This document shows, one piece after another, positions 10,753 to 19,604 of a stretch of DNA of 64,000 nt. This stretch comes from CAWAXW01 sp963786155 (GTDB lineage Bacteria > Actinomycetota > CADDZG01 > WHSQ01). The stretch is from positions 992,001-1,056,000 of the forward strand of contig CAWAXW010000006.1 of the NCBI GenBank assembly GCA_963786155.1, in the 5' to 3' direction. How positions within the stretch are numbered: position 1 is the stretch's first letter; every line of letters starts with the position of its first letter. A program made the position numbers and the translations under genes. The notes under the pieces were generated by a model. The model was not told where the DNA came from, ran no database searches, and saw only the letters and a program-made list of their open reading frames with translations.

Positions 10753-10773
10753 TATAATGCAAATGATTCTCAT
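10753..10773 (+). promoter_or_regulatory. Promoter -10 with overlapping Zur-type operator for the znu operon
   Basis: A consensus TATAAT (10753-10758) is followed at once by the perfect palindrome ATGA-TTC-TCAT (10763-10773) in an AT-rich context (GCAAATGATTCTCATAAA). This is close to the Fur/Zur operator core AATGATAATCATT. Bound repressor would cover the transcription start. The zur gene is the last gene of this operon, so autoregulated repression by zinc is expected (inference). Confidence 0.75.
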
Positions 10774-10790
10774 AAACCTTAGAGGAGGAC

Positions 10791-11654
10791 GTGGTGAGGG
10801 TTTGGAGGGCGGCCGCGGGCGTTGCCCTTGCCATCGCCGGGCTCTCCTGTGGGGGGGACGGAGGAGTAGCGGACGGATCGGGGCCCCAGGTGGTTGCGGC
10901 CTTTTACCCTCTGGCTTGGGTCGCATCGGAAGTGGGCGGGGACGGCGTCCAGGTGACCAACCTGACGGCGCCGGGGGCCGAGCCCCACGATCTCGAGCTC
11001 GGCTCGGGGGACATCCGCGAGCTCGCGTCCGCGGACCTGATCGTCTACGTCGGTGAGGGGTTCCAACCGGCGGTCGAGGAGGCGGTCGAAGACACCGACG
11101 CCCCCGCGATCGAAGTCCTCTCGCTCCAGGATGACCTCCTTGCAGAGGATCCCCATATCTGGCTGGCCCCCTCGCGCTTGACGGCCGTTGCTAGAGAGGT
11201 CGCCACTGCGTTGGCGGAGGTCGATCCGGAGAGCGCGAATGCCTACGACGACAATGCCGTCGCGCTGACGCGCGAGCTCACCAGACTGGACGCGGACTTC
11301 GAGACCGGGCTTGCCGAGTGCGAGCAAGATTCGCTCGTAACGAGCCACGAGGCGTTCGGCTATCTCGCCGATGCTTACGGGCTCGAGCAGATAGGCATCG
11401 CCGGCATCGACCCCGAAGGAGAGCCGTCTCCGCAGAGACTCGCCGAACTGACTCGCTTCGTCGAGGACGAGGGGATCACAACGATCTTCTTCGAGACGCT
11501 CGTGTCGCCCGAAGTGGCCGAGACCCTCGCCGCCGAGGCCGGCGTAACGACCGCCGAGCTCGACCCATTGGAGAGCGAACCCGACTCGGGCGACTACCTG
11601 AGTGTCATGCGAGCAAACCTCGAAGCCCTCCAGGCCGGGTTGGGTTGCACGTGA
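10791..11654 (+). CDS. znuA: Zinc ABC transporter substrate-binding lipoprotein
   Basis: Binds Zn2+ (possibly Mn2+) outside the membrane and delivers it to ZnuB. GTG at 10791, or the adjacent GTG at 10794, follows AGAGGAGGA. A lipoprotein signal ends at GLSC (Cys at about residue 20). Metal ligands expected for this cluster A-I family are visible: His in GAEPHDLEL, His in DPHIWLAP, His in TSHEAFGYLAD and an acidic residue in the C-terminal lobe. There is no long His-rich loop. Last bases overlap znuC (GTGA). Length 287 is normal. Confidence 0.93.
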   Translation: MVRVWRAAAGVALAIAGLSCGGDGGVADGSGPQVVAAFYPLAWVASEVGGDGVQVTNLTAPGAEPHDLELGSGDIRELASADLIVYVGEGFQPAVEEAVEDTDAPAIEVLSLQDDLLAEDPHIWLAPSRLTAVAREVATALAEVDPESANAYDDNAVALTRELTRLDADFETGLAECEQDSLVTSHEAFGYLADAYGLEQIGIAGIDPEGEPSPQRLAELTRFVEDEGITTIFFETLVSPEVAETLAAEAGVTTAELDPLESEPDSGDYLSVMRANLEALQAGLGCT

Positions 11655-12406
11655 GCGCTCCTTTCGAGCTGCGTTCTGCGACAGTGACGCTCGGCGCGAT
11701 CGTCGCGTTGGAAGACGTGGACCTCACTCTTCGGCCGGGAGAGTTCCTCGCGCTTCTGGGCGCGAACGGCTCGGGAAAGTCGACTCTGGTGCGCGCTCTG
11801 TTGGGCCTCGTCCCTCTTCAAGACGGCGATCTGCGGATCTTCGAGCGCCCGCTCTCGGCGTTCCGTGAGTGGTGGCGGGTGGGCTATGTGCCGCAGCGTT
11901 TGGCGGCGGCTCCAGCTACTCCCGCATCCGTTCTGGAGGTGGTGCTCTCGGGCAGGATCGCGCGCTCCCGGAGGTTGCGTCCCTACTCTCGTGTGGATCG
12001 CGCCGCGGCCCTGCAAGCGATCGAGGAGGTAGACCTGTCCGAGCGCATGCACACTCCGATCGGCGAGCTCTCCGGCGGCCAGCAGCAACGAGCGTTGCTG
12101 GGCCGTGCGCTGGCGGGCGAGCCCGAGGCGCTCCTGCTTGACGAGCCGGTGGCTGCGGTCGATCTAGATCACCAGGAACGATTGGCGGCAACGCTTCGTC
12201 GGATCAACGAGCGTGGGTGCGCGGTGCTGCTGGTAGCCCACAGCTTGGGTGCGATGGAGGAGCTGATCGCACGCGAGGTGGTTCTGGAGGGGGGCCGCGT
12301 CGTTTACGAGGGGCCCCATCTGCCGCATCACATCCATGCCGACGTCCACCACGAGCATCAGGTCGTCGCCGATTCAGCCCTCGATCGAGCGACACGGCGG
12401 TATTGA
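11651..12406 (+). CDS. znuC: Zinc ABC transporter ATP-binding protein with His-rich tail
   Basis: Energises zinc import. GTG 11651 overlaps the znuA stop by four bases. Walker A GANGSGKST, Q-loop YVPQR, signature LSGGQQQR, Walker B ALLLDEP and the H-loop VAHSLG are all present in 251 residues. The C-terminus PHLPHHIHADVHHEHQ is strongly histidine-rich, which in metal transport ATPases suggests metal buffering or sensing (inference). Confidence 0.93.
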   Translation: MSAPFELRSATVTLGAIVALEDVDLTLRPGEFLALLGANGSGKSTLVRALLGLVPLQDGDLRIFERPLSAFREWWRVGYVPQRLAAAPATPASVLEVVLSGRIARSRRLRPYSRVDRAAALQAIEEVDLSERMHTPIGELSGGQQQRALLGRALAGEPEALLLDEPVAAVDLDHQERLAATLRRINERGCAVLLVAHSLGAMEELIAREVVLEGGRVVYEGPHLPHHIHADVHHEHQVVADSALDRATRRY

Positions 12407-12410
12407 CGTG

Positions 12411-13254
12411 TTCGACTTCGCCTGCTCGAGCCTGGGACTCGAATTCACCTGCTTCGACTTCATGCAGCGAGCCCTGCTCGCGGGCCGCGCTGGTGGGCCT
12501 TGCGGCCCCCAGCATCGGCGTCTTTCTGGTGCAGCGGCGTCTGTCGCTGATGGGAGACGGCATCGGCCACGTCGCATTCACCGGCGTCGCTGCGGGGTTG
12601 ATCGCCGGAGTCTTCCCGGTGGCGACCGCGCTTGTTGCGGCCGTTATCGGTGCAGTCGTCATCGAATTACTTAGGGAACGGGGCCGGACGGCCGGCGACG
12701 TTGCCCTCGCTCTGGTCTTCTACGGCGGGATCGCCATGGGGGTTCTGCTCATCTCGCTCGGCGATACGTCCGGCGCCGCGCTTCTCCCTTATCTCTTTGG
12801 ATCGTTGCTGCTCGTCGACGGCAGTGAGCTCATCGTGATCGCGCTTGCGAGCATCTCCGTGCTTGCGCTGACGATCCTTCTGCACAAAGAGCTGTTCGCG
12901 GTCAGCTTCGACGAGGACGTCGCGCGGGCATCCGGTCTGCGAGTGCGCGCTTACAACCTGCTGGTTGCGGTGACCGCCGCCGTCACGATCGCCGTGACGA
13001 TGCGAGTTGTGGGGATCCTGCTCGTTTCAGCGATGCTGGTCCTACCTGTCGCTGCAGCACAACAGTTCTCGCGTAGCTTCCGAGGGACGGTTGTTGCTTC
13101 CTCGCTCGTGGGCCTTGCCGTGAGCATCGTCGGATTGATAGTCGCGTTCTATGCCGACGCGGCCCCCGGCGCCACGATCATCTTGACGGCCATCGCAGCG
13201 TTCATCCTGGGTCGCACGGGCCAGATGCTTCGAACGAGAGGAGCGAGATCGTGA
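12411..13254 (+). CDS. znuB: Zinc ABC transporter permease, one frameshift
   Basis: Membrane channel of the zinc importer (ABC-3 family). GTG at 12411 begins MFDFACSSLG and runs to DFMQRALLAG; the frame then breaks near 12486, where one extra C in GGCCGCG separates it from ALVGLAAPSIGVFLVQRR. The family hallmark LSLMGDGIGHVAFTGVA follows, then about seven hydrophobic helices including LLVSAMLVLPVAAAQ. Restored length is about 280, normal for ZnuB. Its stop overlaps zur by four bases. Confidence 0.88.
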
Positions 13255-13667
13255 CCGCGGAAGAGGCTCGGAAAGAGAAGGCCGCCGGCGTGCGCTCCAC
13301 GCGTCAGCGCGCCGCGATCGTGGAAACCTTGCGCCACGCGTCGGGCTTTCGCACGGCCCAGGACCTGCACGCCGACCTCGCCGCAGCCGGCCACCGCGTG
13401 GGGCTCGCGACCGTCTATCGCAACCTCCAGGCCCTCGCTACCGCGGGTGAGCTCGATGTTCTGCACCTCGCCGGTGAGGACCTCTACAGGCTGTGCGGAA
13501 GCGACGAGCACCATCACCATCTGGTCTGTCGCAGGTGCGGCCTCTCGATCGAGATCACCGGAGCCGAGATCGAGGACTGGGCCTCGCGCCAGGCCCGGGC
13601 CCACGGCTTCGCCGAAGTGACCCACGTCGCCGAGATCTACGGCCTGTGCGGGGGTTGCCGCCCCTGA
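13251..13667 (+). CDS. zur: Fur-family zinc uptake regulator
   Basis: 138-residue Fur-family repressor. N-terminal winged helix includes RSTRQRAAIVETLRHASGF and LATVYRNLQALA, the Fur DNA-recognition segment. The C-terminal half has HHHHLVCRRCG (regulatory His cluster plus first CxxC) and GLCGGC (second CxxC, structural zinc). Position at the end of znuACB and the palindrome at 10763-10773 identify it as Zur rather than Fur (inference). GTG start overlaps znuB by four bases. Confidence 0.9.
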   Translation: MTAEEARKEKAAGVRSTRQRAAIVETLRHASGFRTAQDLHADLAAAGHRVGLATVYRNLQALATAGELDVLHLAGEDLYRLCGSDEHHHHLVCRRCGLSIEITGAEIEDWASRQARAHGFAEVTHVAEIYGLCGGCRP

Positions 13668-13676
13668 CCAGGGTAT

Positions 13677-13708
13677 TTGACACTCCTATAGCACTCCTGG
13701 CAGAGTGT
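13677..13708 (+). promoter_or_regulatory. Possible promoter and inverted repeat before the sulfate genes
   Basis: TTGACA (13677-13682) is a full -35 match, but no convincing -10 lies 16-18 bases downstream. An inverted repeat ACACTC (13680-13685)/GAGTGT (13703-13708) overlaps it and could be an operator or hairpin. The position before the yezD-like/sulfate operon is suggestive only. Confidence 0.3.
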
Positions 13709-13714
13709 CGCACC

Positions 13715-13906
13715 ATGGCAAGCAAAGAAGACGAGGCAACGGTACGAACCGACGCCTCAAACGGTGTAGTCGGCACGGGCGAGGAGCCCGTGCTGGAAAC
13801 GATAGCTCGGGCCCTGAAGGAGATCGAGTTCGGATCCGTTCTCGTGAAGATCCATCAGGGCCAGGTAGTGGGCATCGAGACCTCGACGAAGGTGAAGTTC
13901 ACCTAG
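13715..13906 (+). CDS. YezD-like DUF2292 small protein
   Basis: 63 residues from ATG 13715. The C-terminal half, ALKEIEFGSVLVKIHQGQVV followed by GIETSTKVKF, fits the short DUF2292/YezD family, whose members commonly sit beside sulfate uptake or sulfur assimilation genes. Molecular function is unknown. Location directly ahead of the sulfate ABC transporter repeats that known association. The N-terminal 25 residues are polar and probably disordered. Confidence 0.75.
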   Translation: MASKEDEATVRTDASNGVVGTGEEPVLETIARALKEIEFGSVLVKIHQGQVVGIETSTKVKFT

Positions 13907-13921
13907 TCACTCGATGTCACT

Positions 13922-13948
13922 CGCTCGGCGGCGATCGCCGTCGGAGCG
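13922..13948 (+). promoter_or_regulatory. Hairpin between yezD-like gene and sulfate-binding protein gene
   Basis: CGCTCGGCGGCGATCGCCGTCGGAGCG folds around the palindrome GGCGATCGCC into about twelve pairs with one bulge. No T-run follows. It may stabilise or attenuate the transcript before the binding-protein gene. Confidence 0.35.
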
Positions 13949-14005
13949 AGGTCGACCGGACGGCCCGGAGACCTGATCTTCGTCCCCCGTTCGAAAGGAG
14001 CAAAG

Positions 14006-15082
14006 TTGAACGCGTTCGGATTACGCATACGAGTCGGAGCGGCTCTCGCAGCCGTTGCCGTGTTGGGTGCCGCCTGCGGTGGCGGAGACGATGGTGAGGC
14101 TGGGGCGGCGACCGCCGACGGGGAGTGCACGACACCCGAGACGCCGACCATCTCTTTCGCCGCGTACAGCACGCCGCGAGAGGTCTACGGAAAGATCATC
14201 CCGGCCTTCCAGGCTAAGTGGAAAGAAGAGCACGACGACCAGGCGGTCATCTTCACGGAGTCCTACGGCGGGTCCACCACGCAGTCCCAGAACGTGATCA
14301 ACGGCTTCGAGGCCGATGTCGTCGCACTGTCGCTTGCGCCGGATGTCGACGTGATCGCCGATGCCGGTCTGATCACGCACGACTGGACCGCCAAGGACGA
14401 CGGCGGAATGGTCTCGAGCTCGGTGGTCGTCTTCGATGTCCGTCCGGGCAACCCCGACGGAATCGAGGACTTCGATGACCTCGCCGCCGAAGGGGCCGAG
14501 GTGCTCACGCCCGACCCGGCTTCGAGCGGAGGCGCACGCTGGAACGTGGTCGCGGCCTACGGCGCCGCGATGCGGGGGCACGCGGGCGGTACGGAGGGCG
14601 ATGAGGCGGCTGCCACCGACCTGCTCGCGGGGATCTTCGGCAACGTCACCGTGATGGACAAGACCGCGCGCGACTCGATCAAGAACTTCGAAGCCGGCAA
14701 CGGCACGGTCGCCATCACGTACGAGAACGAGATCCTGACCGCGCAGGAGGCAGGCCTCGAAGACGAGATGGTCATCCCGCCCTCGACGGTTCTGATCGAG
14801 AACCCCGTAGCGGTCGTCGACGAGAACGTCGACAAGCATTGCGTGCGTGAGGTCGCCGAGGCCTTCGTCGACTTCCTCCACACGCCGGAGGTCAAAGAGC
14901 TCTACACGACCGTCGGCTTCCTGCGTTCGACCGATCCCGCCGAGGCCCAGAAGGGCGGAGAAGGATTCCCAGCGATCGAGGACCTGTGGACCGTCGAGGA
15001 CTTCGGCGGCTGGGCCGAGCTCAACAAGCTGTTCGAAGAGGGCGGCGCCTTCACCGAGGCGTTCGCCGAGGCGCAGGGGTAG
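14006..15082 (+). CDS. sbp: Sulfate ABC transporter substrate-binding lipoprotein
   Basis: Captures sulfate (possibly thiosulfate) at the cell surface. TTG at 14006 follows AAAGGAG at good spacing. Lipoprotein signal with VLGAAC. The mature part shows family features TESYGGSTTQSQNVINGFEA, DVVALSLAPDVD, DPASSGGARW and YENEILTAQ. 358 residues, normal. First of four tightly spaced transporter genes; eleven bases separate it from cysT. Confidence 0.93.
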   Translation: MNAFGLRIRVGAALAAVAVLGAACGGGDDGEAGAATADGECTTPETPTISFAAYSTPREVYGKIIPAFQAKWKEEHDDQAVIFTESYGGSTTQSQNVINGFEADVVALSLAPDVDVIADAGLITHDWTAKDDGGMVSSSVVVFDVRPGNPDGIEDFDDLAAEGAEVLTPDPASSGGARWNVVAAYGAAMRGHAGGTEGDEAAATDLLAGIFGNVTVMDKTARDSIKNFEAGNGTVAITYENEILTAQEAGLEDEMVIPPSTVLIENPVAVVDENVDKHCVREVAEAFVDFLHTPEVKELYTTVGFLRSTDPAEAQKGGEGFPAIEDLWTVEDFGGWAELNKLFEEGGAFTEAFAEAQG

Positions 15083-15092
15083 CGAAGCCAAC

Positions 15093-15946
15093 ATGTCTCA
15101 GGTGGCCGTCGCCCCACGCACTCTCTTGACCAGAGTCCGAGCCGGTATTGCCCCCGGCCGTTTCGGTTTGCGTGGTCTGGCGGCGGCCTACCTGGGCCTC
15201 GTTGTTGTTCTGCCGCTCGTGGCGGTCGTTAGCCACGGTTTCTCCGATGGGGTCGCGGCCTTACGCAGCGCGCTCGACGAGCCCCGGCGCGATCGACGCG
15301 TTGAAGCTGACGCTCACGATGGCCGCATTGACGGCGGTGCTCAACGCCGTCTTCGGAACGCTGATCGCGTACGTGCTCGTTCGCTATCCCTTCCCCGGGC
15401 GCTCGCTGTTGAGCGCGATCGTGGATGTTCCCTTTGCGATACCAACGCTGGTGACCGGCGTGATGCTCGTCGCGTTGTACGGACCGAGCTCACCGGTGGG
15501 GCAGTGGCTCGACGGGATCGGTATCCAGGTCGCATTCGCTCCGCTGGGGATCCTCTTAGCGCTGCTGTTCGTGACTCTGCCGTTCGTTGTCAGGACCGTG
15601 CAACCCGTGCTCTCGGAGCTCGATCCCGCGGAGGAAGAGGCTGCGCATGTCCTCGGAGCGGGGGGCTGGACGACTTTCAGACGAGTCGTCCTCCCGGCTC
15701 TGAGGCACTCGATCGCCGCGGGCAGCCTGCTCGCTTTCGCCCGCGCCCTCGGAGAGTTTGGGGCGGTCGTGATCGATCGCCGGGAACCTCACCGGTGAGA
15801 CCCTCACCGCGCCGGTGTTCATCTTCCAGCTGACCCAGCAGTTCCGGAACGCCGACGCAGCCGCGGTCGCGACGATCCTGTTCGCCCTCGCATTCGTCCT
15901 GGTGCTCATCACCGAGCGCCTCTTGGGACGCAAGGGGGTGGTCTAG
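15093..15946 (+). CDS. cysT: Sulfate ABC transporter permease CysT, two frameshifts
   Basis: Inner-membrane half of the sulfate channel. ATG 15093 begins MSQVAVAPRTLL. Frame breaks near 15283 (extra base in CCCC) and near 15775; the restored sequence runs GAIDALKLTLTMAAL, then the coupling EAA loop EEEAAHVLGAGGWTTFRRVV, then NLTGETLTAPVFIFQLTQQF to the TAG at 15944-15946. About six helices; restored length about 283. The next gene begins at the very next base. Confidence 0.88.
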
Positions 15947-16792
15947 ATGAGCCTGGCTTCACCCGACGTCGCCACAGTAGGAGGGGGCAAGCGCTGGGTG
16001 CGCGCGGCTCTAATCGCCGTCGCTTTCCTCTACATCGGGATCCTGGTCCTGGCGCCGACGATCGCCATCGTCTGGCGCGTGATCGCAGAAGGTTGGACGA
16101 ACGTCACGGCCACCATGTCGCTCCCGGACGTCCGCCACGCTTATTGGCTCACCATCATCATCACGATCATCACGGTGATCGTCACCGGGATCTTCGGAGT
16201 GATCGTGGCGTGGGTCCTCACGCGCGATCGTTTCATCGGCCGATCCTTCATGAACGCCCTCGTCGACCTCCCACTGGCCGTGTCTCCGGTGATCGTGGGA
16301 CTCGCTGCCGTGCTCCTGTTCGGTCGGGGCGGGTGGTTCGAACCGTTCTTCGCCGAGCAAGGCATCCAGTTCATATTCGCCCTTCCCTCGATGATCGTCG
16401 TGACGATCTTCATCTGCGTTCCTTTCGTCATCAGGGAGGTCGCGCCGATCCTGAAAGAGCTCGGCACCAACGAGGAGGAGGCGGCCGCGACGCTCGGAGC
16501 TTCGCCCTGGCAATCGTTCCGGCGGGTGACTCTCCCGAACATCCGCTGGGGGCTCCTGTACGGGATCGCTCTGTCGACGGCTCGATCCCTGGGAGAGATC
16601 GGCGCCGTGCTGATCGTGAGTGGTGCGATCCAGGGCCAGACTGAGACATCGACCCTGTTCATCCTGCGCGCGCTAGAAGAGCGCCAAGAGCCCGCGGGCT
16701 TCCTGGTTGCGCTCTCACTGGCGGCGGTCTCGATCCTGATGCTGGTGATCATCGAGTTCGTCAAACGACTTCACGAGAAGAGGGAGACATGA
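15947..16792 (+). CDS. cysW: Sulfate ABC transporter permease CysW
   Basis: Second channel half. ATG 15947 directly abuts the cysT stop. Six hydrophobic segments, VAWVLTRDRFIGRSFMNALV and VDLPLAVSPVIVGL typical of CysW, and the EAA coupling loop EEEAAATLGASPWQSFRRVT. 281 residues, intact. Overlaps cysA by four bases (ATGA). Confidence 0.94.
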   Translation: MSLASPDVATVGGGKRWVRAALIAVAFLYIGILVLAPTIAIVWRVIAEGWTNVTATMSLPDVRHAYWLTIIITIITVIVTGIFGVIVAWVLTRDRFIGRSFMNALVDLPLAVSPVIVGLAAVLLFGRGGWFEPFFAEQGIQFIFALPSMIVVTIFICVPFVIREVAPILKELGTNEEEAAATLGASPWQSFRRVTLPNIRWGLLYGIALSTARSLGEIGAVLIVSGAIQGQTETSTLFILRALEERQEPAGFLVALSLAAVSILMLVIIEFVKRLHEKRET

Positions 16793-17875
16793 GCAAGCAG
16801 TCCGCCATCGTTGCCGAGCATCTGACGAAACGATTCGGCTCCTTCGAGGCCGTACGGGACGTGAGCTTCAAAGCCGAAGAAGGCGCCATAACGGCACTGC
16901 TCGGGCCGAGCGGCTCGGGCAAGAGCACGGTCCTGCGGATGATCGCCGGGCTAGAGCGCCCAACCGAGGGCCGGCTATGGATCGCCGGCGAAGAGCAGAC
17001 CGCGAGCAGCGTGCAGGAGCGCCGCATCGGGATGGTGTTCCAGCACTACGCCCTGTTCCGGCACATGACCGTGCGCGACAACGTCGCGTTCGGACTCTCC
17101 GTGCGCAAGGAACCCAAAGACGAACAGCGAAAGCGAGTCGACGAGCTCCTCGATCTCGTGCAGCTGTCTCCGTTCGCCGAGCGGTATCCCGAGCAACTGT
17201 CGGGAGGGCAGCGCCAGCGCGTCGCGCTCGCTCGCGCCTTAGCCCCGCGCCCTAAAGTGTTGCTGCTCGACGAGCCCTTCGGCGCACTCGATGCTCGCGT
17301 GCGCCAGGAGCTTCGGCGCTGGCTAGACGAGATCCATCGCGAGCTGCACATCACCTCACTTCTCGTCACCCACGACCAGGAAGAGGCGCTCGAGCTAGCC
17401 AATCAGGTCATCGTGATGCATGAGGGCCGCATCGAGCAGACCGGCACCTCGCAGGAGATCTACAACGAACCGGCGACGCCATTCGTGGCGAGCTTCGTGG
17501 GGGCCGCCAACGTGATCAAGGGCCTCGTGATCTCAGGGCGAGTGCAGTTCGGCGAGCAGCAGCTCGAAGGAGCGTCAGATCTGCCCGACGGCGCCGCGGC
17601 CCACGCATACGTGCGACCGCACGACATCCTCGTCTCGAGCGATCTCGGACAACGGCTACCGCACCTCGGCGACAGTCGACCGAGTGAACGACCTCGGCTG
17701 GATATCCAAGGTGCACCTAACCCTTCCGGACGGCCAGGTCCTGACAGCCCAGGTACCGAACGAACAACTCGAGAAGGTAGCCAACGGCGACCGAGTCTTC
17801 GTAGACCTCCGCAACGCGAAGGTCTTCGCGCCCGCGGGCGCCCCGGACCCCTCGGACGAACTGGCGACCCTGTAG
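16789..17875 (+). CDS. cysA: Sulfate ABC transporter ATPase CysA, one frameshift
   Basis: Energises sulfate import. Walker A GPSGSGKST, Q-loop MVFQHYALF, signature LSGGQRQRVALARAL, Walker B VLLLDEPFGALD and H-loop VTHDQEEA are in order. HAYVRPHDI starts the C-terminal TOBE-type regulatory domain. The frame breaks near 17650; the continuation GYRTSATVDRVNDLGWISKV and LPDGQVLTAQVPNEQL ends at TAG 17873-17875, giving about 361 residues, normal for CysA. Converges on the MaoC gene with a four-base gap. Confidence 0.9.
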
Positions 17876-17879
17876 ACGT

Positions 17880-18329
17880 CTAGTAAACGATGTAGAGGGC
17901 TTCGGCTACGAAGGCGGGCTTGGGAGAGTCCTTTATCTCCATCTCGACGGCTACCTTCCACAGCACTCCGTCGCCCTTGCGCTCGCTCTTCACCAACCGT
18001 CCCTTGAGCCTGACTTCTGAGCCGGACGGGACGGGGGCCGTGAAGCGCACCTTGTCGGTGCCGTAGTTGATGCCCATGCGGGCGTCGGTGATCCGGATGA
18101 TCTCGGGGAGCATCGCGGAGAGCAGCGACAGCGACAGGTAGCCGTGAGCGACCGTCGTTCCGAAGGGACCCTGCTTGGCCATCTCCTGGTCGATGTGGAT
18201 CCACTGGTGGTCGTCGGTCGCATCGGCGAACAGGTCGATCTCTTTCTGCTCGACGCGGCGCCACGGCCCGGCCCCCAGATCGACCTCGCCCGCCTCTTCC
18301 AGCTCTTTCACCGTCATCTCAACCGGCAT
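17880..18329 (-). CDS. MaoC-like enoyl-CoA hydratase
   Basis: 149-residue single hot-dog protein that hydrates (R)-enoyl-CoA or a related thioester. Seen: FADATDDHQWIHID containing the catalytic Asp/His pair, then GPFGTTVAHGYLSLSLL, the MaoC hydratase signature. ATG 18329 is preferred because AGGAG lies five bases upstream; GTG 18335 overlaps that site. Divergent from an acyl-CoA dehydrogenase with about 56 bases between, so both probably serve fatty or branched acyl-CoA breakdown (inference). Confidence 0.87.
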   Translation of the reverse strand: MPVEMTVKELEEAGEVDLGAGPWRRVEQKEIDLFADATDDHQWIHIDQEMAKQGPFGTTVAHGYLSLSLLSAMLPEIIRITDARMGINYGTDKVRFTAPVPSGSEVRLKGRLVKSERKGDGVLWKVAVEMEIKDSPKPAFVAEALYIVY

Positions 18330-18385
18330 AACCACTCCTCTCCCTGCGGCTTATGGTGTCCGAAAAGTTCTGCTGAGGAGGATAC

Positions 18386-19597
18386 GTGGACTTCGAGTTC
18401 AGCCCCAAGGTGCAGGAGCTCCGCGAGCGGCTCCTGGAGTTCATGGACGAACACATCTACCCGAACGAGCGGGTCTACGTCGAGCAGATGATGGGGGCCG
18501 AGGACGTCCACGCCCTGCCCCCGGTCATGGAGCAGCTCAAGAAGGAAGCTCGGTCGCGCGGCCTGTGGAACCTGTTCCTGCCCGACGAGCGGCACGGGGC
18601 CGGGCTGACGAACCTCGAGTACGCCCCGCTTGCCGAGATCATGGGCCGCAGTCAGATCGCCCCGGAGGCGACGAACTGCGCCGCTCCCGACACCGGGAAC
18701 ATGGAGATCCTGGCTCAGTTCGGCACCGAGGAACAGAAGAAGGAATGGCTCGAACCGTTGCTCGAGGGCGAGATCCGCTCTTGCTTCGGCATGACCGAGC
18801 CGGGCGTCGCCAGCTCCGACCCCACGAACCTTGCAAGCACCATCGAGCGAGACGGCGACGACTACGTGATCAACGGCAGCAAGTGGTGGACATCGGGCGC
18901 GGCGGACCCGCGCTGCAAGATCATCCTGTTCCTCGGACTCTCGAACGCGCAGGCCGAGCGTTACATGCAGCATTCGCTCGTTCTGATCCCCATGGACACG
19001 CCCGGCGTCAACGTCAAGCGAACGCTTCCGGTGTTCGGTTACGACGCGGGGCATGGTCACTGCGAGATCGAGTTCAAAGACGTGCGAGTCCCCGCGACGA
19101 ACCTCCTGGGCGAGGAGGGCGGCGGCTTCATGATCGGCCAGGCGCGCCTCGGGCCGGGTCGCATCCATCACTGCATGCGTGCGATCGGCATGGCCGAGCG
19201 CGCGCTCGAGATGATGTGCAAGCGCGCTCACTCGCGAGTGGCGTTCGGCGTCCCTCTGTCCAAGCAAGGCGTGATCCGAGATTGGATCGCCGAGGCGAGG
19301 GTGCGTATTGAGCAGGCACGCCTGCTCGTGCTGAAGGCCGCATGGATGATGGACAACGTCGGGGCGCAGGCCGCCCGCACCGAGATCTCTGCGATCAAAG
19401 TAGCCGCAGCCGAGCTCGCCACCTGGGTTATCGACCGGGCGATACAGGTGCATGGGGGGGCCGGGGTATCGGACGACTTCCCGCTCGCCTCGATGTACGC
19501 GCACGCACGAACGCTTCACATAGTCGACGGCGCAGACGAGGTCCACAAGATGGTCATAGCGCGCGAGGAACTGCGTCGCTGGAAACCCGACCAATAG
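18386..19597 (+). CDS. Acyl-CoA dehydrogenase
   Basis: FAD enzyme of beta-oxidation, 403 residues. GTG 18386 after GAGGAGG. Seen: CFGMTEPGVASSDPTNLAST (flavin and substrate site), VINGSKWWTSGA, RVAFGVPLSKQGVIRDWIAE and C-terminal IQVHGGAGVSDDFPLASMYA. The length and N-terminal VQELRERLLEFMDEHIYPNE fit the long subgroup related to ACAD10/11 dehydrogenase domains. Followed eight bases later by an FAD oxidoreductase, probably in one operon. Confidence 0.92.
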   Translation: MDFEFSPKVQELRERLLEFMDEHIYPNERVYVEQMMGAEDVHALPPVMEQLKKEARSRGLWNLFLPDERHGAGLTNLEYAPLAEIMGRSQIAPEATNCAAPDTGNMEILAQFGTEEQKKEWLEPLLEGEIRSCFGMTEPGVASSDPTNLASTIERDGDDYVINGSKWWTSGAADPRCKIILFLGLSNAQAERYMQHSLVLIPMDTPGVNVKRTLPVFGYDAGHGHCEIEFKDVRVPATNLLGEEGGGFMIGQARLGPGRIHHCMRAIGMAERALEMMCKRAHSRVAFGVPLSKQGVIRDWIAEARVRIEQARLLVLKAAWMMDNVGAQAARTEISAIKVAAAELATWVIDRAIQVHGGAGVSDDFPLASMYAHARTLHIVDGADEVHKMVIAREELRRWKPDQ

Positions 19598-19604
19598 GCG
19601 AAAC

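Noticed and set aside
14021..15094. 357-codon minus-strand open frame opposite the sulfate-binding protein
   Set aside because: Shadow of the sbp gene with no start signal of its own.
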